A DNA stretch of 64,000 nucleotides from Amycolatopsis sp. FDAARGOS 1241 (GCF_016889705.1 NZ_CP069526.1:5146001-5210000); one strand, 5' to 3'. Shown: positions 26,701-35,730, counted from the stretch's first letter. Numbers and translations: made by a program. The notes: generated by a model not told the origin, from the sequence alone.

Positions 26701-28755
26701 CCGCGCCACTGCCAGCTGCAGCTCACGTCGCCGCGGCGGGTCCAGCCCACGCAGGATGACCTCGCGGGTGCGGTCGTGGCGAAACCGCACGGCCTCTCGC
26801 AGCCCCGGCTCGATCACCAGGACGCCCTCGTCGAGGGCGGGGGCCAGTTGCTGGTCCACCACGCCCGCCGATGCGGCGGTGGTGGTCTGCAGCAGACTCA
26901 CCTCGGCTCGCCCACCCAGGCACGCCATCGCCTCGACCAGCGCCCGCGTGGGCGGCGGCATCGCCGCGACCCGTGCCGCCAGCAGCCCGGCCACCTCGGA
27001 CTGACCCAGCCGAGCCCGCGCCGCCGCGTCATCCCACCGCCAGCCGGCGGCCGTCGCCGCCAGCACGCCCTCCCGGTGCAGCGCGTTGAGCAGCTCCAGC
27101 GTCTCGTATGGGTTGCCGGACGTGCGCTCGTTGATCATCTCGGCCAGGCGCGCCGCGGCGTCCCGATCCGCGTGCAGCGTCTCCGCCACCATCGTGACCA
27201 GGCTCGGCACGGCCAAGTTCTCCAGCCCCAGCCAGCGCACGCCAGCCTGCTCGCGCCACCGGGACAGCAACGCGGTCAGCGGATGCGCCGCGTCCACCTC
27301 GACGTCACGGTAGGCCCCAACCAGCAACAAGCCTTCGACCGGTTCCTCGGACAGCACGAGATCGACGAAGCCGAGCGGGGTGCGCCCGCCCCACTGCAGG
27401 TCATCGAGGAACACCACCACCGGCCGGTTCCGCGACGCCACCGCCCGCAGCCCCTGCACACCTGCTTGCTGCGTGCGCGCCTGCGCGGTGAGCGGATCCC
27501 CCGCATCCGGCGGCACCCCCAGCAGCGCGGCGAACTCCGGCACCACCGCGCTCAACAGACCCGCGTTCGCCCCGAGCGCCTCGATGATCCGTTCACGAAT
27601 CGCAGCGAGCGCATCCTCCGGCTCGGCCAGCAACAGCCGACCCAGCGCCCGGAACGCCTGGAAACCCGCGTTGAACTCGATATCCCGTCGGTACTGGTCG
27701 AACTTGCCGGCCACGAACCAGCCGTCCCGGCCCGTCACCACCGGCCGCAGCTGATCGACCAACGCGGTCTTGCCCACCCCCGGCGCCCCACTGACCAGCA
27801 CACCCTGACACCGGCCGGTCAGCGCCGCCTCGAACGCCGCCTCCAGCGACGCCGCCTCGGCTTCGCGTCCCACGAGCCGTGAGGGTGGCAGTAGCCGCGG
27901 CGGAACGTCGTGCTCGCCGATGCGCACCCGAGCCGCCGCCGGATGAGCCTGGGCGTCGCGGAGCTGGTGCAGGTCGTGGGCCAGGCCCTCCGCTGACTGG
28001 TAGCGGTGGTCGGGTTCCTTCTCCAACAGCCGCATCACGATCTCCGACAGCGCAGCGGGCACCGCCGGGTTCAGCTGGGCCGGCGGTACCGGTACCCGTG
28101 CCAGATGATCGTGGGTCAGGCGCAGCGGGTCGCCCGAGCCGAACGGCGGCTGGCCCGTGGCCAGCTCGTAGAGCGTCGCGCCCAACGCGTACAGATCCGC
28201 GCGCTGGTCCACCGACCGGCCGGTGCGCCCGGTCTGCTCGGGGGCAAGGTAGGCGAGCGACCCGACGATCTCGCTGTGGGGAGTGAACTCGGGACGGATC
28301 TCAGCGAACGACGTCGCCAACGCGAAACCCACCAGGCACGGGTCTCCGTCCCCGGAGATGACGATGTTGGCCGGGGTGATGTCGCGGTGTAGCACTCCCC
28401 GGCGGTGCATGCCCGCGACCGCGTGGGCCAGCTTGCCGGCCAGTCGGATCAGCTCATCGATGGCCAGTGGCTCGCCCGGCCCGGCCAGCGTGATGTCACC
28501 GGCGTCTACGAGCACGATCGATCCCGGGTACCGCGGCGCGTCCACCAGCTGCGCGACTCCGGCGACACCGCGCAACCGCTCCAGGATCGCCACCTCGTGC
28601 TGCAGCCGCCGCTGCGCATCCGGCCCCAGCGGCTCCTTGCAGACGACAGAGACGCGCCCCGGCAGCGACACTCGGGTCACCCGAGTGCGCGCGCTCTGCT
28701 GCAGCAGAACCGCGTCGGGCGGATCCCGGCCCGTCAAGGCCCTGCCAGTCCCCAT
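23758..28755 (-). CDS. Giant hybrid sensor: PknK-like kinase domain, AAA ATPase, TPR, GAF, histidine kinase
   Basis: 1665 residues. Residues 1-270: Ser/Thr-kinase-like domain with Lys40 in VCKEP, LHRDITPANIV with Asp125 and Asn130, and GSLAYLAPEQTGR activation segment. The Mg-binding DFG is GFA (residues 143-145), so catalysis may be lost or altered. About 290-560: AAA/STAND ATPase with LVGREAEAA, GAPGVGKTALV and VVVFLDDLQW. Then a long helical TPR-like region; about 1300-1450: GAF domain; C-terminus: HisKA_3 dimerisation box IERDLHDGAQQR with the phospho-acceptor His, and a GHKL ATPase (DDGRGGADL, GTGLVGLKDRAEALGG). This is the architecture of PknK-type multi-domain sensors that signal through a response regulator; none is adjacent. 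The ATG at 28755 has GGTGG directly upstream. Confidence 0.85.
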   Translation of the reverse strand: MGTGRALTGRDPPDAVLLQQSARTRVTRVSLPGRVSVVCKEPLGPDAQRRLQHEVAILERLRGVAGVAQLVDAPRYPGSIVLVDAGDITLAGPGEPLAIDELIRLAGKLAHAVAGMHRRGVLHRDITPANIVISGDGDPCLVGFALATSFAEIRPEFTPHSEIVGSLAYLAPEQTGRTGRSVDQRADLYALGATLYELATGQPPFGSGDPLRLTHDHLARVPVPPAQLNPAVPAALSEIVMRLLEKEPDHRYQSAEGLAHDLHQLRDAQAHPAAARVRIGEHDVPPRLLPPSRLVGREAEAASLEAAFEAALTGRCQGVLVSGAPGVGKTALVDQLRPVVTGRDGWFVAGKFDQYRRDIEFNAGFQAFRALGRLLLAEPEDALAAIRERIIEALGANAGLLSAVVPEFAALLGVPPDAGDPLTAQARTQQAGVQGLRAVASRNRPVVVFLDDLQWGGRTPLGFVDLVLSEEPVEGLLLVGAYRDVEVDAAHPLTALLSRWREQAGVRWLGLENLAVPSLVTMVAETLHADRDAAARLAEMINERTSGNPYETLELLNALHREGVLAATAAGWRWDDAAARARLGQSEVAGLLAARVAAMPPPTRALVEAMACLGGRAEVSLLQTTTAASAGVVDQQLAPALDEGVLVIEPGLREAVRFRHDRTREVILRGLDPPRRRELQLAVARRLAGEPELYAVAAEQYLPVIDAVDDAAERRQVVGLLRHAADQAVLIGEYTLVNALLVAALRLIGPRETATLIQVRTGRHAALCSLGRLEEADAEYHTIERLCPSTIRRADATAVQVRSLTHRKRFTEAIDLGLKSLRACGITIPAAGQLAADLDHQYEYLYRWLDTDTAEDLVRPEITDPTLLAATRLLDATLPPVSFLADHTRLAWLCLEALRIWLEHGPGRTLVCSACFASYYTVVQRGNSAGYRALGRLLAWGEARGYEPETSYAHYYSAILSCWFQPLENGVHAILRAREGLIAGGDLAYAGYTYHSIEYFLLDCAPALDHLVEQLEAGVAFARRTGNEQIGQVLDGHRWLAGVLRGGSSDAIGTADPTDRYADNPMALLYAHLNRALAAAVFGDPFGLAQHTAAAMPLLPAILGHYSTAVARLLRGLALAGQARTTAGDDRTALLAELDETTRWLAARAADAPDNFLHLQRWLEAERAWVVGDVRAAELAFDAARREVAGRARPWHRALITERAARFYLARGLDRVGGELLAQARQTYAAWGASAKVDQLDWAYPRLRPHSDVTTGLSGDQPAHLAQQTGPVTTGTLDLLGILAASQALSSETSIERLRTRVVEVLSAMTGATGVQLLLWNPEGHDWLLPAPDSASDTAQIPDTAPNAAGQPVVPLSVLRYVQRLREPVLAADATRDDRFARDPYFTDLDRCSLLAVPILSRGSLRAVLVLENRLIGAAFTAERLDAVSLIAGQLAVSLDNAQLYAELTTSRARVVTTADQTRRRIERDLHDGAQQRLVSLALQARAAQASAPLDATELRAQLDSLATEATTALDELRELARGIHPAALADGGLPPALKVLARRSQIPVELEVTIPRRLPEQIEIATYYLVAEALTNTAKHAYATTIGVTVDTTDQETGDVLRVCVRDDGRGGADLTRGTGLVGLKDRAEALGGRLVVHSAPGAGTTLHAELPLSQTHKARGSRA

Positions 28756-29009
28756 CCACCGTGTCTACGCTTTGCCGTTTGCCCGCACAAGTCCCTGCCG
28801 CTCTACCGGCACCGCACGCTCAAACTCGACGAGCCGTTCAGGCAGCCGACCCACACGGTGATGAATCTGCGCCGCGGCAGGCTGGTGACGACGCTTCTCT
28901 TGGCACGGTTGGTCCATCGGAGCGCCGCTTGCGGGCAGGTGTCGCCGGGTGGGGACAGTTCCGGTCGCAGACAGGTCGGATTACGGCCGCGCCACTGGTC
29001 AGCGGGATC

Positions 29010-29340
29010 CACTATGGACACGTGCCCGTGCCGGACCTGCCGCTGCGGTTCGCTGTCGTCGAGCCGGCCGCGGTGCTGCCCACCGGCGCGTTCGAGTGCT
29101 CGCCGAAGCTGGATGGGTGGCGGTGCGTGGTGCACGTGCCGGGCGGGGTGCCACAGTCCCGCACCGGCGGTGACCTCACCGACCGGTACCCCGGGATCCG
29201 CGAGCCGGCGGCCGCGCTCGGCCGGGTGGTGCTCGACGGCGACCTGTGCACCTACCGGCATACCCGGCAGGACTTCGCGGCGCTGGACTACGGCCCGGCC
29301 CGACGCCGCGCCGAGGGCATCGGCGTGGTCTACGGCGGGT
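29010..29340 (+). pseudogene. ATP-dependent DNA ligase N-terminal fragment
   Basis: The plus frame reads LRFAVVEPAAVLPTGAFECS, then PKLDGWRCVVHVPGG with the ligase motif I K-x-D-G lysine, a DRYPGI segment, and GRVVLDGDLCTY corresponding to motif III. After about 29330 the frame no longer resembles a ligase. Relatives are the LigC/LigD-type end-joining ligases of actinobacteria. The missing remainder, including motifs IV-VI, means it is a relic. Confidence 0.65.
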
Positions 29341-29615
29341 GCACCAGCACGCCGAGTAGGTCGTCAAGTGGCACGCCGGCCAGTGCGCCCGCCGCTGGTG
29401 GATGGCGAGAATGTGCGGCCACGCCGGTACGGCGAAAGCCCGCACTCGAGCCGCGGCCTCCGGGGAGGGCGCCGGTACGCGGGGAGGGGCAGCATGCCCG
29501 CGTACCGCCACACCGCGACACCGCGACACTCTTGCCCGGGTACAGCGGCCTGCGGGCGCCGGGCGCCTCCACTTCCTGCGGATGGAACTCGGCCGAGGGA
29601 ACACCGAGTGGAACG

Positions 29616-29873
29616 CTAGCTGGGCGGCTCGATCGCGGACGGCACGAGCTGGATCGGTGAGCCGGAGCCGGTCGGGTACTGCTCCGGGAACTCCAGCAGC
29701 GCGCCGACGGTTGCCTCGGTGGCAACCCGGATCTCGCCCAGCGACGACCAGCCTCGGCTGCGCTCGGCCAGCAGCGAGACGGTGCCCTCGCCCGGCGTTT
29801 CCCGGACCCGGTCCGCCAGCGCCAGCACCTCGGCCGGATCAGCGTCGTCGTCCCGCAGCGGGTGGTCGCTCAT
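29616..29873 (-). CDS. Hypothetical acidic protein, 85 aa
   Basis: ATG at 29873, 16 bases after the stop of the upstream gene on the same strand. It reads DDDADPAEVLALADRVRETP, LAERSRGWSSLGEIRVATEA and GALLEFPEQYPTGSG. Small, acidic and predicted soluble. Its place downstream of an RHS toxin tail and a second small acidic gene suggests an immunity or accessory role (inference only). Confidence 0.6.
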   Translation of the reverse strand: MSDHPLRDDDADPAEVLALADRVRETPGEGTVSLLAERSRGWSSLGEIRVATEATVGALLEFPEQYPTGSGSPIQLVPSAIEPPS

Positions 29874-29889
29874 TCTCGTCTTCCCCCAC

Positions 29890-30522
29890 TCAGCTACTGC
29901 GCCGTCGTTTGCCGAAATCCCACCAACGCTTCCGACCGCCACCGCTGCCGGCCTCAAGCTCTCGGACACCACGGACCAGGGTGACCCGGTCCGCCGGCCG
30001 GTCCGGCTTCGGTTTCAGCTGTGCGGTGAGTGCCCGTTCGGTGTGGGCCAGAGCCCACTCCCGGTAGACTTCCTCTCCGTTCTCGAACCACTCGCGCAGC
30101 TCGATCGGCCGACTCAACACCCGCTCGAAGTATTCACCGGCCCGCTGCACCAGGATCTGCACCGGCCCGGAGTACACGATCTCTTTCTCAGGCGCCCCCT
30201 CGAAATCGAACGGGATGTCGTGGTAGCACTCGCCCCCGACGATGTGCGTCCCGTCGAATTCCACACCGCAGGTGAGCAGACGACGCTGCTTTTCATCGTC
30301 GTCCACCCAAACGCCGACCCTCAGCAGGTGTTGATCGTCGTCGATGGCGTGATAGGCCCAGGTGTCATACGGTTCGCACGGCCACCTGTGGGACACCGCA
30401 CCCGCTCGTAAACCCGACAGAAAGTCGCGGTCGGCCGGGGTGCTGGGGTCGATCGTGATCGTGTCGTCGTAGAACTCGAACCACCCTGGATCCACTCCAC
30501 CGTCGACCGGTTCGGATCCCAC
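29890..30522 (-). CDS. Putative immunity-type protein next to RHS toxin tail
   Basis: 210 residues, very acidic first two thirds (GWFEFYDDTITIDPSTPADR, HAIDDDQHLLRVGVWVDDDE, GGECYHDIPFDFEGAPEKEI) and a basic end GGRKRWWDFGKRRRS. GTG at 30522 is chosen because AGGGAGC lies 5-6 bases upstream. No family recognised. Position immediately after a polymorphic-toxin C-terminus, as immunity genes are usually placed, is the only functional hint. Confidence 0.6.
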   Translation of the reverse strand: MGSEPVDGGVDPGWFEFYDDTITIDPSTPADRDFLSGLRAGAVSHRWPCEPYDTWAYHAIDDDQHLLRVGVWVDDDEKQRRLLTCGVEFDGTHIVGGECYHDIPFDFEGAPEKEIVYSGPVQILVQRAGEYFERVLSRPIELREWFENGEEVYREWALAHTERALTAQLKPKPDRPADRVTLVRGVRELEAGSGGGRKRWWDFGKRRRSS

Positions 30523-30620
30523 ACGCGCTCCCTGATGCTTGTCTGTGCCCTGACCAACGCCAACGTATCGGGTCCCGCCCCGGCGAGCTCCGCAACAGGA
30601 CCCGGCCACCAACCTTTCGG

Positions 30621-31274
30621 CTAGAACCAACTGCTGATGGTGTCACCGATCCCCCTGCCGGCCACCGCACCGGCGATTCCGCCGATGATGCCGCCGACGA
30701 CCGTTCTGCCGCGGGGCTCGATGAAGGTTCCGATCGCCGCGCCCCACTCGGCGCCGATCTCGCCACCTGCCAAGGCGCCGGCCAGGGCGCTCGTGTCCTT
30801 GACCGCCGTCTGCACCTTCTGACCAGCCGGTGCGGTGACGACGTCGTAGATGTCCGCGGCGATACCGAAGACGGCGAAGCCCCGTCCCGCCCTCTTGAAC
30901 GCGGTGCTCACCTGGCCGAGGACGCTGGCACCCTTGCTGACCTCCTCGGTCGCCGGCGCGGCCGAGCTCGGCTTCACCCGAGAGGGAGTCAGCTTCAACT
31001 CCGTCCCAAACCGGCCGCCGGGCTCGAAGTCCGTATTCGGCTTGAACTGCTTCGGATTCATGTCCACCTGGCACCGGGTGCACGGCCCGAAGTCACGGAT
31101 GGGCTTCTGGTAAAAGCCGAGCTTCCGCGCATCGGAGTAGTACGGCTGGTTGACCTGCAACCCGAGCTCGTCCGCGGACACCCGCTCCGCGCAGTAACGG
31201 CACGATTCCCCATACAGGTTGGTAGTGGTCTTCGCCTGCTTCTTGCCGACGTAGTCGGTGATGGTCTGCTCCAT
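30621..31274 (-). CDS. RHS-toxin C-terminal region: CxxC-pair domain and glycine-zipper tail
   Basis: 217 residues in a frame different from the RHS core just upstream, with a TAG immediately before the ATG. The N-terminal part has CRYCAERV and CTRCQVDMNPKQFKPN (two CxxC pairs about 45 residues apart, probably zinc-binding). A helical link ASVLGQVSTAFKRAGRGFAV follows, then a glycine-zipper tail (ALAGGEIGAEWGAAIGTF, VVGGIIGGIAGAVAGRGIG) typical of membrane insertion or pore formation. Probably the detached variable tip of a polymorphic toxin; whether it is still expressed is unclear. Confidence 0.55.
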   Translation of the reverse strand: MEQTITDYVGKKQAKTTTNLYGESCRYCAERVSADELGLQVNQPYYSDARKLGFYQKPIRDFGPCTRCQVDMNPKQFKPNTDFEPGGRFGTELKLTPSRVKPSSAAPATEEVSKGASVLGQVSTAFKRAGRGFAVFGIAADIYDVVTAPAGQKVQTAVKDTSALAGALAGGEIGAEWGAAIGTFIEPRGRTVVGGIIGGIAGAVAGRGIGDTISSWF

Positions 31275-31503
31275 CTACTCGAAGAAGGCGTTCGAGCCCG
31301 GCGAAGGAGACCGTTTGTGCTGACCGACTCGCGACCGTCGAGTTCGACGCTGGACCACGGGTTTCCGCCACCGAACGCATACCGGTTGCGGGTGTAAGGG
31401 TCCGCCGTCATGTTCAGGTCGGCCAGGGCGCCTTCGTCGCTATCCCGGGACAGGAAGCGGTTCAGGCCGGGGTCGTAATGGCGAAACCCTATGTCGTAGT
31501 ATT
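31270..31503 (-). pseudogene. RHS-repeat core, C-terminal fragment
   Basis: Reads YYDIGFRHYDPGLNRFLSRD, LADLNMTADPYTRNRYAFGG, GNPWSSVELDGR: the conserved end of the RHS/YD-repeat core that precedes variable toxin domains. All upstream repeat sequence is gone; homology starts abruptly at 31503. Joined to the following toxin part only through a frameshift and a TAG. Confidence 0.75.
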
Positions 31504-31755
31504 GTGATCTCGGCGGCGCAGGTCGTCGGCGTGGATCCTGCCGAGGCGCTGAAGAGGGCCGGCATCGATCCCGGGCAGCATGTTCCGAAGGGGTCCGAGC
31601 GGCCGACCGTGTCGCAGGCTCGGCTGCTCGAGTACTTCGCACGGCTGGATGAGAGGCAGCGCGGGGCGTTGCTCGATCTCAACGAGTCGATGCTGCCGAC
31701 CGAGGGCGGTGATGGCTCCACGCTCGACCACATTGGACGCAACGCTTCTCCATGA
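31504..31755 (+). pseudogene. C-terminal fragment of a helix-turn-helix regulator
   Basis: The plus frame from GTG at 31504 reads SAAQVVGVDPAEALKRAGID, then SQARLLEYFARLDERQRGAL, LDLNESMLPT. This pattern (end of an XRE-type HTH domain followed by a helical tail) is common in actinobacterial regulators, but the HTH itself is missing. It abuts the RHS fragment, so a deletion or recombination joint probably lies at 31503/31504. Confidence 0.45.
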
Positions 31756-32928
31756 TGCGGCGGACGGGCCTGGGCGAGTTCGCTGTGGACCGAGCGCCTC
31801 GTGCTGCCGCGCGGTTTCTGCCCATGGCACCTACACGCACGCCCTGGAGGAGGTCCGCGACCAGCTCGCCGCAGTCGGCGTCGCCGATCCGAACCTGTGG
31901 CACGCGAAGCGTGAGCGCCAGGGGTTCGCTCACGCGGAAGAAGTCACGGCCTGCCCGCGGGATCCCCAGCACCACAAGCAAAGTGGGTACCCCGCGGCCG
32001 CGTGGTGTCCCGATGGGGTCGGACGTTACGGGCGCGAGCGCCACCCGGACATCCGGCGAACCCCCGAGCGCTTACTACAGGTAGCCCCACCATCCGATTA
32101 GTTGCTCTCGACGGTCGGTCCGACCCTGCGGAACCAGGCCCTCGTAGTGCGGTGGCCGGCCAACTGCTATTCCCTTCGCGCCACGACCATCCACGCCGCC
32201 AGGAACGACATCCTGCACCTCCTCGCCCGGGCCACCAGGGAGTCGGCGCCGGGGAAGAAGAGTACGGCCGGCGGAACCGGACCGACCTCGTTGCGTACGG
32301 AGGAACGTGCTCGGGTACGACCACATCGAGGCCCTGCACGCCGAAGGCTCACCGTCACCAACCAGGCCTGCCTGGGCAATGAGCGGTTGAACTGGCCGGT
32401 GTCTGCGTACTGACCAAGGCGCTCAGTCTTTCGCGCGTATCCCGGCAGCGCCGACCAAGTCGCGGACGGGCGCCGGCGCGGACAGTGCCGCCGTGGGTGG
32501 ACGGTGAGCGACCCGTCCGAGTTCAGCTCACGCCGCAGCAACCGACCGACCGCACTGGTGCTGGGCCAAGTCGACCGGCGTGACCAGTACGAGCAGTGGG
32601 GCGGTCGACGACTCCGTCGCGGACGCCGACGGCGCCACGCAAGGGAGGGAGTCGGCGAGCACAGCACTGATGCGCACTCGGACTTTGTGCGGGGGATCGG
32701 CGCCCTCGGCTCCCGCACTCCCCGTCGCCAGCATCCCCACGTCCACTGTGGAACATCCGGGGTGGGCAGCGTTACCAGTGATTGCCGGCGCGGTGGTGTC
32801 CCCGGGCTCCACCCACCGCCCTCCCGGACCGCCGAGCCTTCGGCCCCGGGTCGCGCCACTCGCCGAGAGACGACCCCCGCCCCGGCCTCAACCACCCCGC
32901 CCCGCCCCCACAGCAGCGCCGGACGGAC
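31756..32928. other. Long stretch without a confident gene
   Basis: A plus-strand segment from about 31826 to the TAG at 32099-32101 (HGTYTHALEEVRDQLAAVGV, KRERQGFAHAEEVTACPRDP) looks coding but has no start. Around 32528-32812 both strands are open with plausible composition (minus AGAEGADPPHKVRVRISAVL). No families recognised. Confidence 0.35.
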
Positions 32929-33120
32929 TCAGGTGCCACCTGCTCCTGCCGCCGGACTCCCACTGCCGCGGCAGGAGCAGGGGGCACCCAGCCCCACCAC
33001 GAAAGAACCCCCGCTCACACCCACCGGCCCCATCAGCACGGCGCGCAGGGCCATACCCGCATTCCCCGCACCGGTTCGTGCCAGAACCACTGGCCCTTCG
33101 GTGAGATCGTCCGTGGCCAT
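32929..33120 (-). CDS. Small hydrophobic peptide gene, 63 aa
   Basis: The ATG at 33120 has AGGAG six bases upstream. The 63-residue product has a polar leader-like start (MATDDLTEGPVVLARTG), a hydrophobic middle and a Gly/Ser-rich end with CSCRGSGS. No modifying enzyme is near, so a ribosomal peptide natural product is only a remote possibility; a small membrane protein is equally likely. Confidence 0.35.
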   Translation of the reverse strand: MATDDLTEGPVVLARTGAGNAGMALRAVLMGPVGVSGGSFVVGLGAPCSCRGSGSPAAGAGGT

Positions 33121-34127
33121 GGTCGACTCCTGAATGTCCAGACAATGTCGAGACCGATCGCGAGGCGCACTACGTCCCCTCCCCCGGGCTCGGCAGCACA
33201 GCCAGCACGATGACCGCGCTCTGCGGCACCGACCTGGCCCACCACCGACATCGAACTCGTCGACGCCGACCCGGCATCCCCTGCACCAGCCGCCTGCAGC
33301 AGTTCCCCCACCAGCGCGGCCCGCGCCCCGACACCGCCGGACAACGCTGGCGCGTGGGGTGATCCCGCAGCGCGACGCTTGGTCACGGCCGTGCCCCGGC
33401 CACAGGGAACCCACCGGCGGCGACCTGGTGATTGTGCGTGCCGAGAACTCGAGCCACGACAGCCTGACGTGGCTACTGACCGCGTGGCGCCGCGACATCG
33501 ACGCCGAGCCACTCCCCGCTTCGCGCAGCATCGAGTCGATGCGCCGCGCTGGCTGGTCCGTCGCATGCCCCGGCGCGCCAACGAGAAGCACCGGACCGGT
33601 ACGAACCTCGTTGCGGCCGGCCAAGAGCCGCACCGATCGCCCGCCGTCACCTGTCACCGACCGGTCGGCGCACGTACCAGGTGAGGCCGTCACGTTTATC
33701 GGAGCACGGCCCCCGGCCTGGCGCGACTTGGCCCGGGGCCGTGCTCCTGCGCTGCACCGATCGGCTGGTCGCGTGGGCCACACCGCCTATCCCGCGTCAC
33801 CGGGCCGCGGTCACCACGCCCCTGCCGGCACAGCTGCCGCGCCCCCGAAGCTCATTCCTCCAGCAGATAGGTCACGCGATGACCGATGTCGCGGCTCGGC
33901 CAAGCTGTGGCCGCTCATCGCACCGCTCATGACGCCGTCCACATCGTCGAACGCTGCCGTAGCGCGTCGACGCAGCCTCACCGGTATCGCCTCGCGACAC
34001 GAACGGGTGATATTAACCGGGTCATATCGACAGAACTGGCTGCTCATCCGTGGTGAGGCGGCATTCCGCCCGATGGGCGGTGAACTGATCAGCGCCATTC
34101 GGAAATTTATCTTTTACGATGTGGCGC
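33121..34127. other. Gap; no gene supported
   Basis: Long open frames on both strands lack start signals. One plus segment near 33420-33530 (GDLVIVRAENSSHDSLTWLL) is protein-like but isolated. The last 100 bases (34010-34127) are unusually A/T-rich for the window and probably carry the promoter for the gene at 34128. Confidence 0.35.
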
Positions 34128-34538
34128 ATGTCAGCGACGTCCGGAGCCCGGCGCGTTCCCCGGTGCAGCGGCCATGCGACGGTGCAGGCCTACAACGCAT
34201 CCCATCCGGACGCGCCGATGCCAGTCAGCCCCGATGCCCGCAACATGTTGCGGAGCTTCACCTGTGCCGGGGCCGGGTTGACCGACGACCTGACCGCCAG
34301 CGAGAAGATTCACACTCTGGACTTCCTGCCCGGCGGCGCCCCCGGACCAAGCGAGGCGGACAGGGTCGGCACGGTCGTCGCGACCCGCTGGGGCGACCCG
34401 CCCTACCTCGTGGTCGCCGAGAACGTGTCGCTGCGCAAGGCCTGGGAGGCCATCGTCGCGCGGTGGCCATCGGACCTCTCCGCCGCCGTCGAGGCGCTGC
34501 GAGATGTAACCGACATGGCTGTCCCGAAGAGCCGGTAG
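34128..34538 (+). CDS. Hypothetical protein, 136 aa
   Basis: Reads AYNASHPDAPMPVSPDARNM, TASEKIHTLDFLPGGAPGPS, RWGDPPYLVVAENVSLRKAW, SDLSAAVEALRDVTDM. ATG at 34128 lacks a clear ribosome-binding site and follows A/T-rich DNA, so a leaderless transcript is possible; ATG at 34119 is the alternative. No family recognised. The coding base pattern is good. Confidence 0.5.
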   Translation: MSATSGARRVPRCSGHATVQAYNASHPDAPMPVSPDARNMLRSFTCAGAGLTDDLTASEKIHTLDFLPGGAPGPSEADRVGTVVATRWGDPPYLVVAENVSLRKAWEAIVARWPSDLSAAVEALRDVTDMAVPKSR

Positions 34539-34672
34539 CACTCACGTTCATGGGGCCGTAGCCCATGAACTCATCAACCGCCGACGAGCGCCGCCGGCGG
34601 GGTAAAACCCGATTCTGCCCGCGAGGCAGTAACTGCGAGGTGTTCCAGTTGAGAACTACGAGGAGTGACGAA

Positions 34673-35617
34673 GTGACTCGAAGACACCAGATGAAGGCAC
34701 TCGCCCTTCTCCCGGCTTTCGCGCTGGTCGGCCTGACCGTGGCCTGTGGCGCGGGCGGAAGTGGCGCCGGTGACGCGGGGAGCGGCAACAGCCCTTCCGC
34801 GGCGGCACCCGGAGGCTCGTCGGACATCCCGGCGGCCGCCAAGGACGACAAGCTCGCGGCGATGGTGCCGGCGTCGATCACGGCGGACGGCAAGATCCTG
34901 GTCGGTCAGGACCAGAGCTACCCGCCGAATGAGTTCCAGGACGAGGGCGGCAAGGTCACCGGGTTCGACGTCGACCTCGGCACCGCGATCGGCCAGAAGC
35001 TCGGCCTGAAGATGGAGTTCCAGAACTCCGCGTTCGACGGCATCATCCCCGGCATCCAGGCCGGCAAGTACGAGCTCGCGATGTCCTCGTTCAGCATCAA
35101 CCCCGAGCGGCTCCAGACCGTCGACATGGTCAGCTACTACAAGGCCGGCACCTCGCTGGCCGTCCTGGAGGGCAACCCGGACGGGCTGAACCTCGACGAC
35201 CTCTGCGGCAAGAAGATGGGCGTGCAGAAGGGCACCACGCAGGTCGACGACCTGCAGAAACGTTCCGAGGACTGCACCAAGGCGGGCAAGCCCGCCATCG
35301 ACGTCACCCAGCTGCAGGCCCAGACGGACGTGAACCTGGCGCTGACCGCCAAGCGCGTGCAGGGCGAGCTGGCCGACTCCCCGGTGATCGACTACGCCGT
35401 GAAGCAGACCGGCGGGCGGCTCGAGGTCCTCGGCGCGCCCTACGACACGGCTCCCTACGGCATCGTGCTCAAGAAGGACAGCGGCGACTACACGAAGGCC
35501 GTGCAGCAGGCCGTGCAGGCGCTGATCGACGACGGCACCTACAAGAAGATCCTCGACAAGTGGGGCCTGTCCGGTGCGGGCGCGGTGACCACGTCGGAGA
35601 TCAACCCGGCGTCCTGA
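34673..35617 (+). CDS. ABC transporter substrate-binding lipoprotein, polar amino-acid type
   Basis: 314 residues. Signal peptide ALALLPAFALVGLTVAC with lipobox Cys, a Gly/Ser spacer, then a family-3 (glutamate/glutamine/His-type) solute-binding fold: GQDQSYPPNEFQDEGGKVTG, FDVDLGTAIGQKLGLKMEF, FDGIIPGIQAGKYELAMSSF, and GKKMGVQKGTTQVDDLQK. GTG at 34673 follows AGGAG. No permease or ATPase gene is adjacent, so it may serve a transporter encoded elsewhere. A perfect hairpin lies downstream at 35731-35762. Confidence 0.9.
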   Translation: MTRRHQMKALALLPAFALVGLTVACGAGGSGAGDAGSGNSPSAAAPGGSSDIPAAAKDDKLAAMVPASITADGKILVGQDQSYPPNEFQDEGGKVTGFDVDLGTAIGQKLGLKMEFQNSAFDGIIPGIQAGKYELAMSSFSINPERLQTVDMVSYYKAGTSLAVLEGNPDGLNLDDLCGKKMGVQKGTTQVDDLQKRSEDCTKAGKPAIDVTQLQAQTDVNLALTAKRVQGELADSPVIDYAVKQTGGRLEVLGAPYDTAPYGIVLKKDSGDYTKAVQQAVQALIDDGTYKKILDKWGLSGAGAVTTSEINPAS

Positions 35618-35730
35618 GGCCAGCAGACGGACTCTCGCACGTTCGGCTACGCGCGGACGCACACAGCCGATCCTGATGAACGCGCTGTCTTTCTGCCGCG
35701 ACGCAGTGGTTCCCGCGCGACGCCAAAAGC

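Noticed and set aside
25483..27882. An 800-codon plus-strand frame inside the giant kinase gene
   Set aside because: Low-complexity Gln/His/Arg-rich shadow of the minus-strand gene, with no start signal.
32929..33120. A lanthipeptide or other RiPP precursor
   Set aside because: No modifying enzyme, transporter or protease gene is nearby; only two cysteines and few dehydratable residues around them.
33134..34561. A 475-codon plus-strand frame
   Set aside because: Arg/Pro/Ser-rich with no ribosome site and no domain; the supported gene at 34128 is in a different frame.
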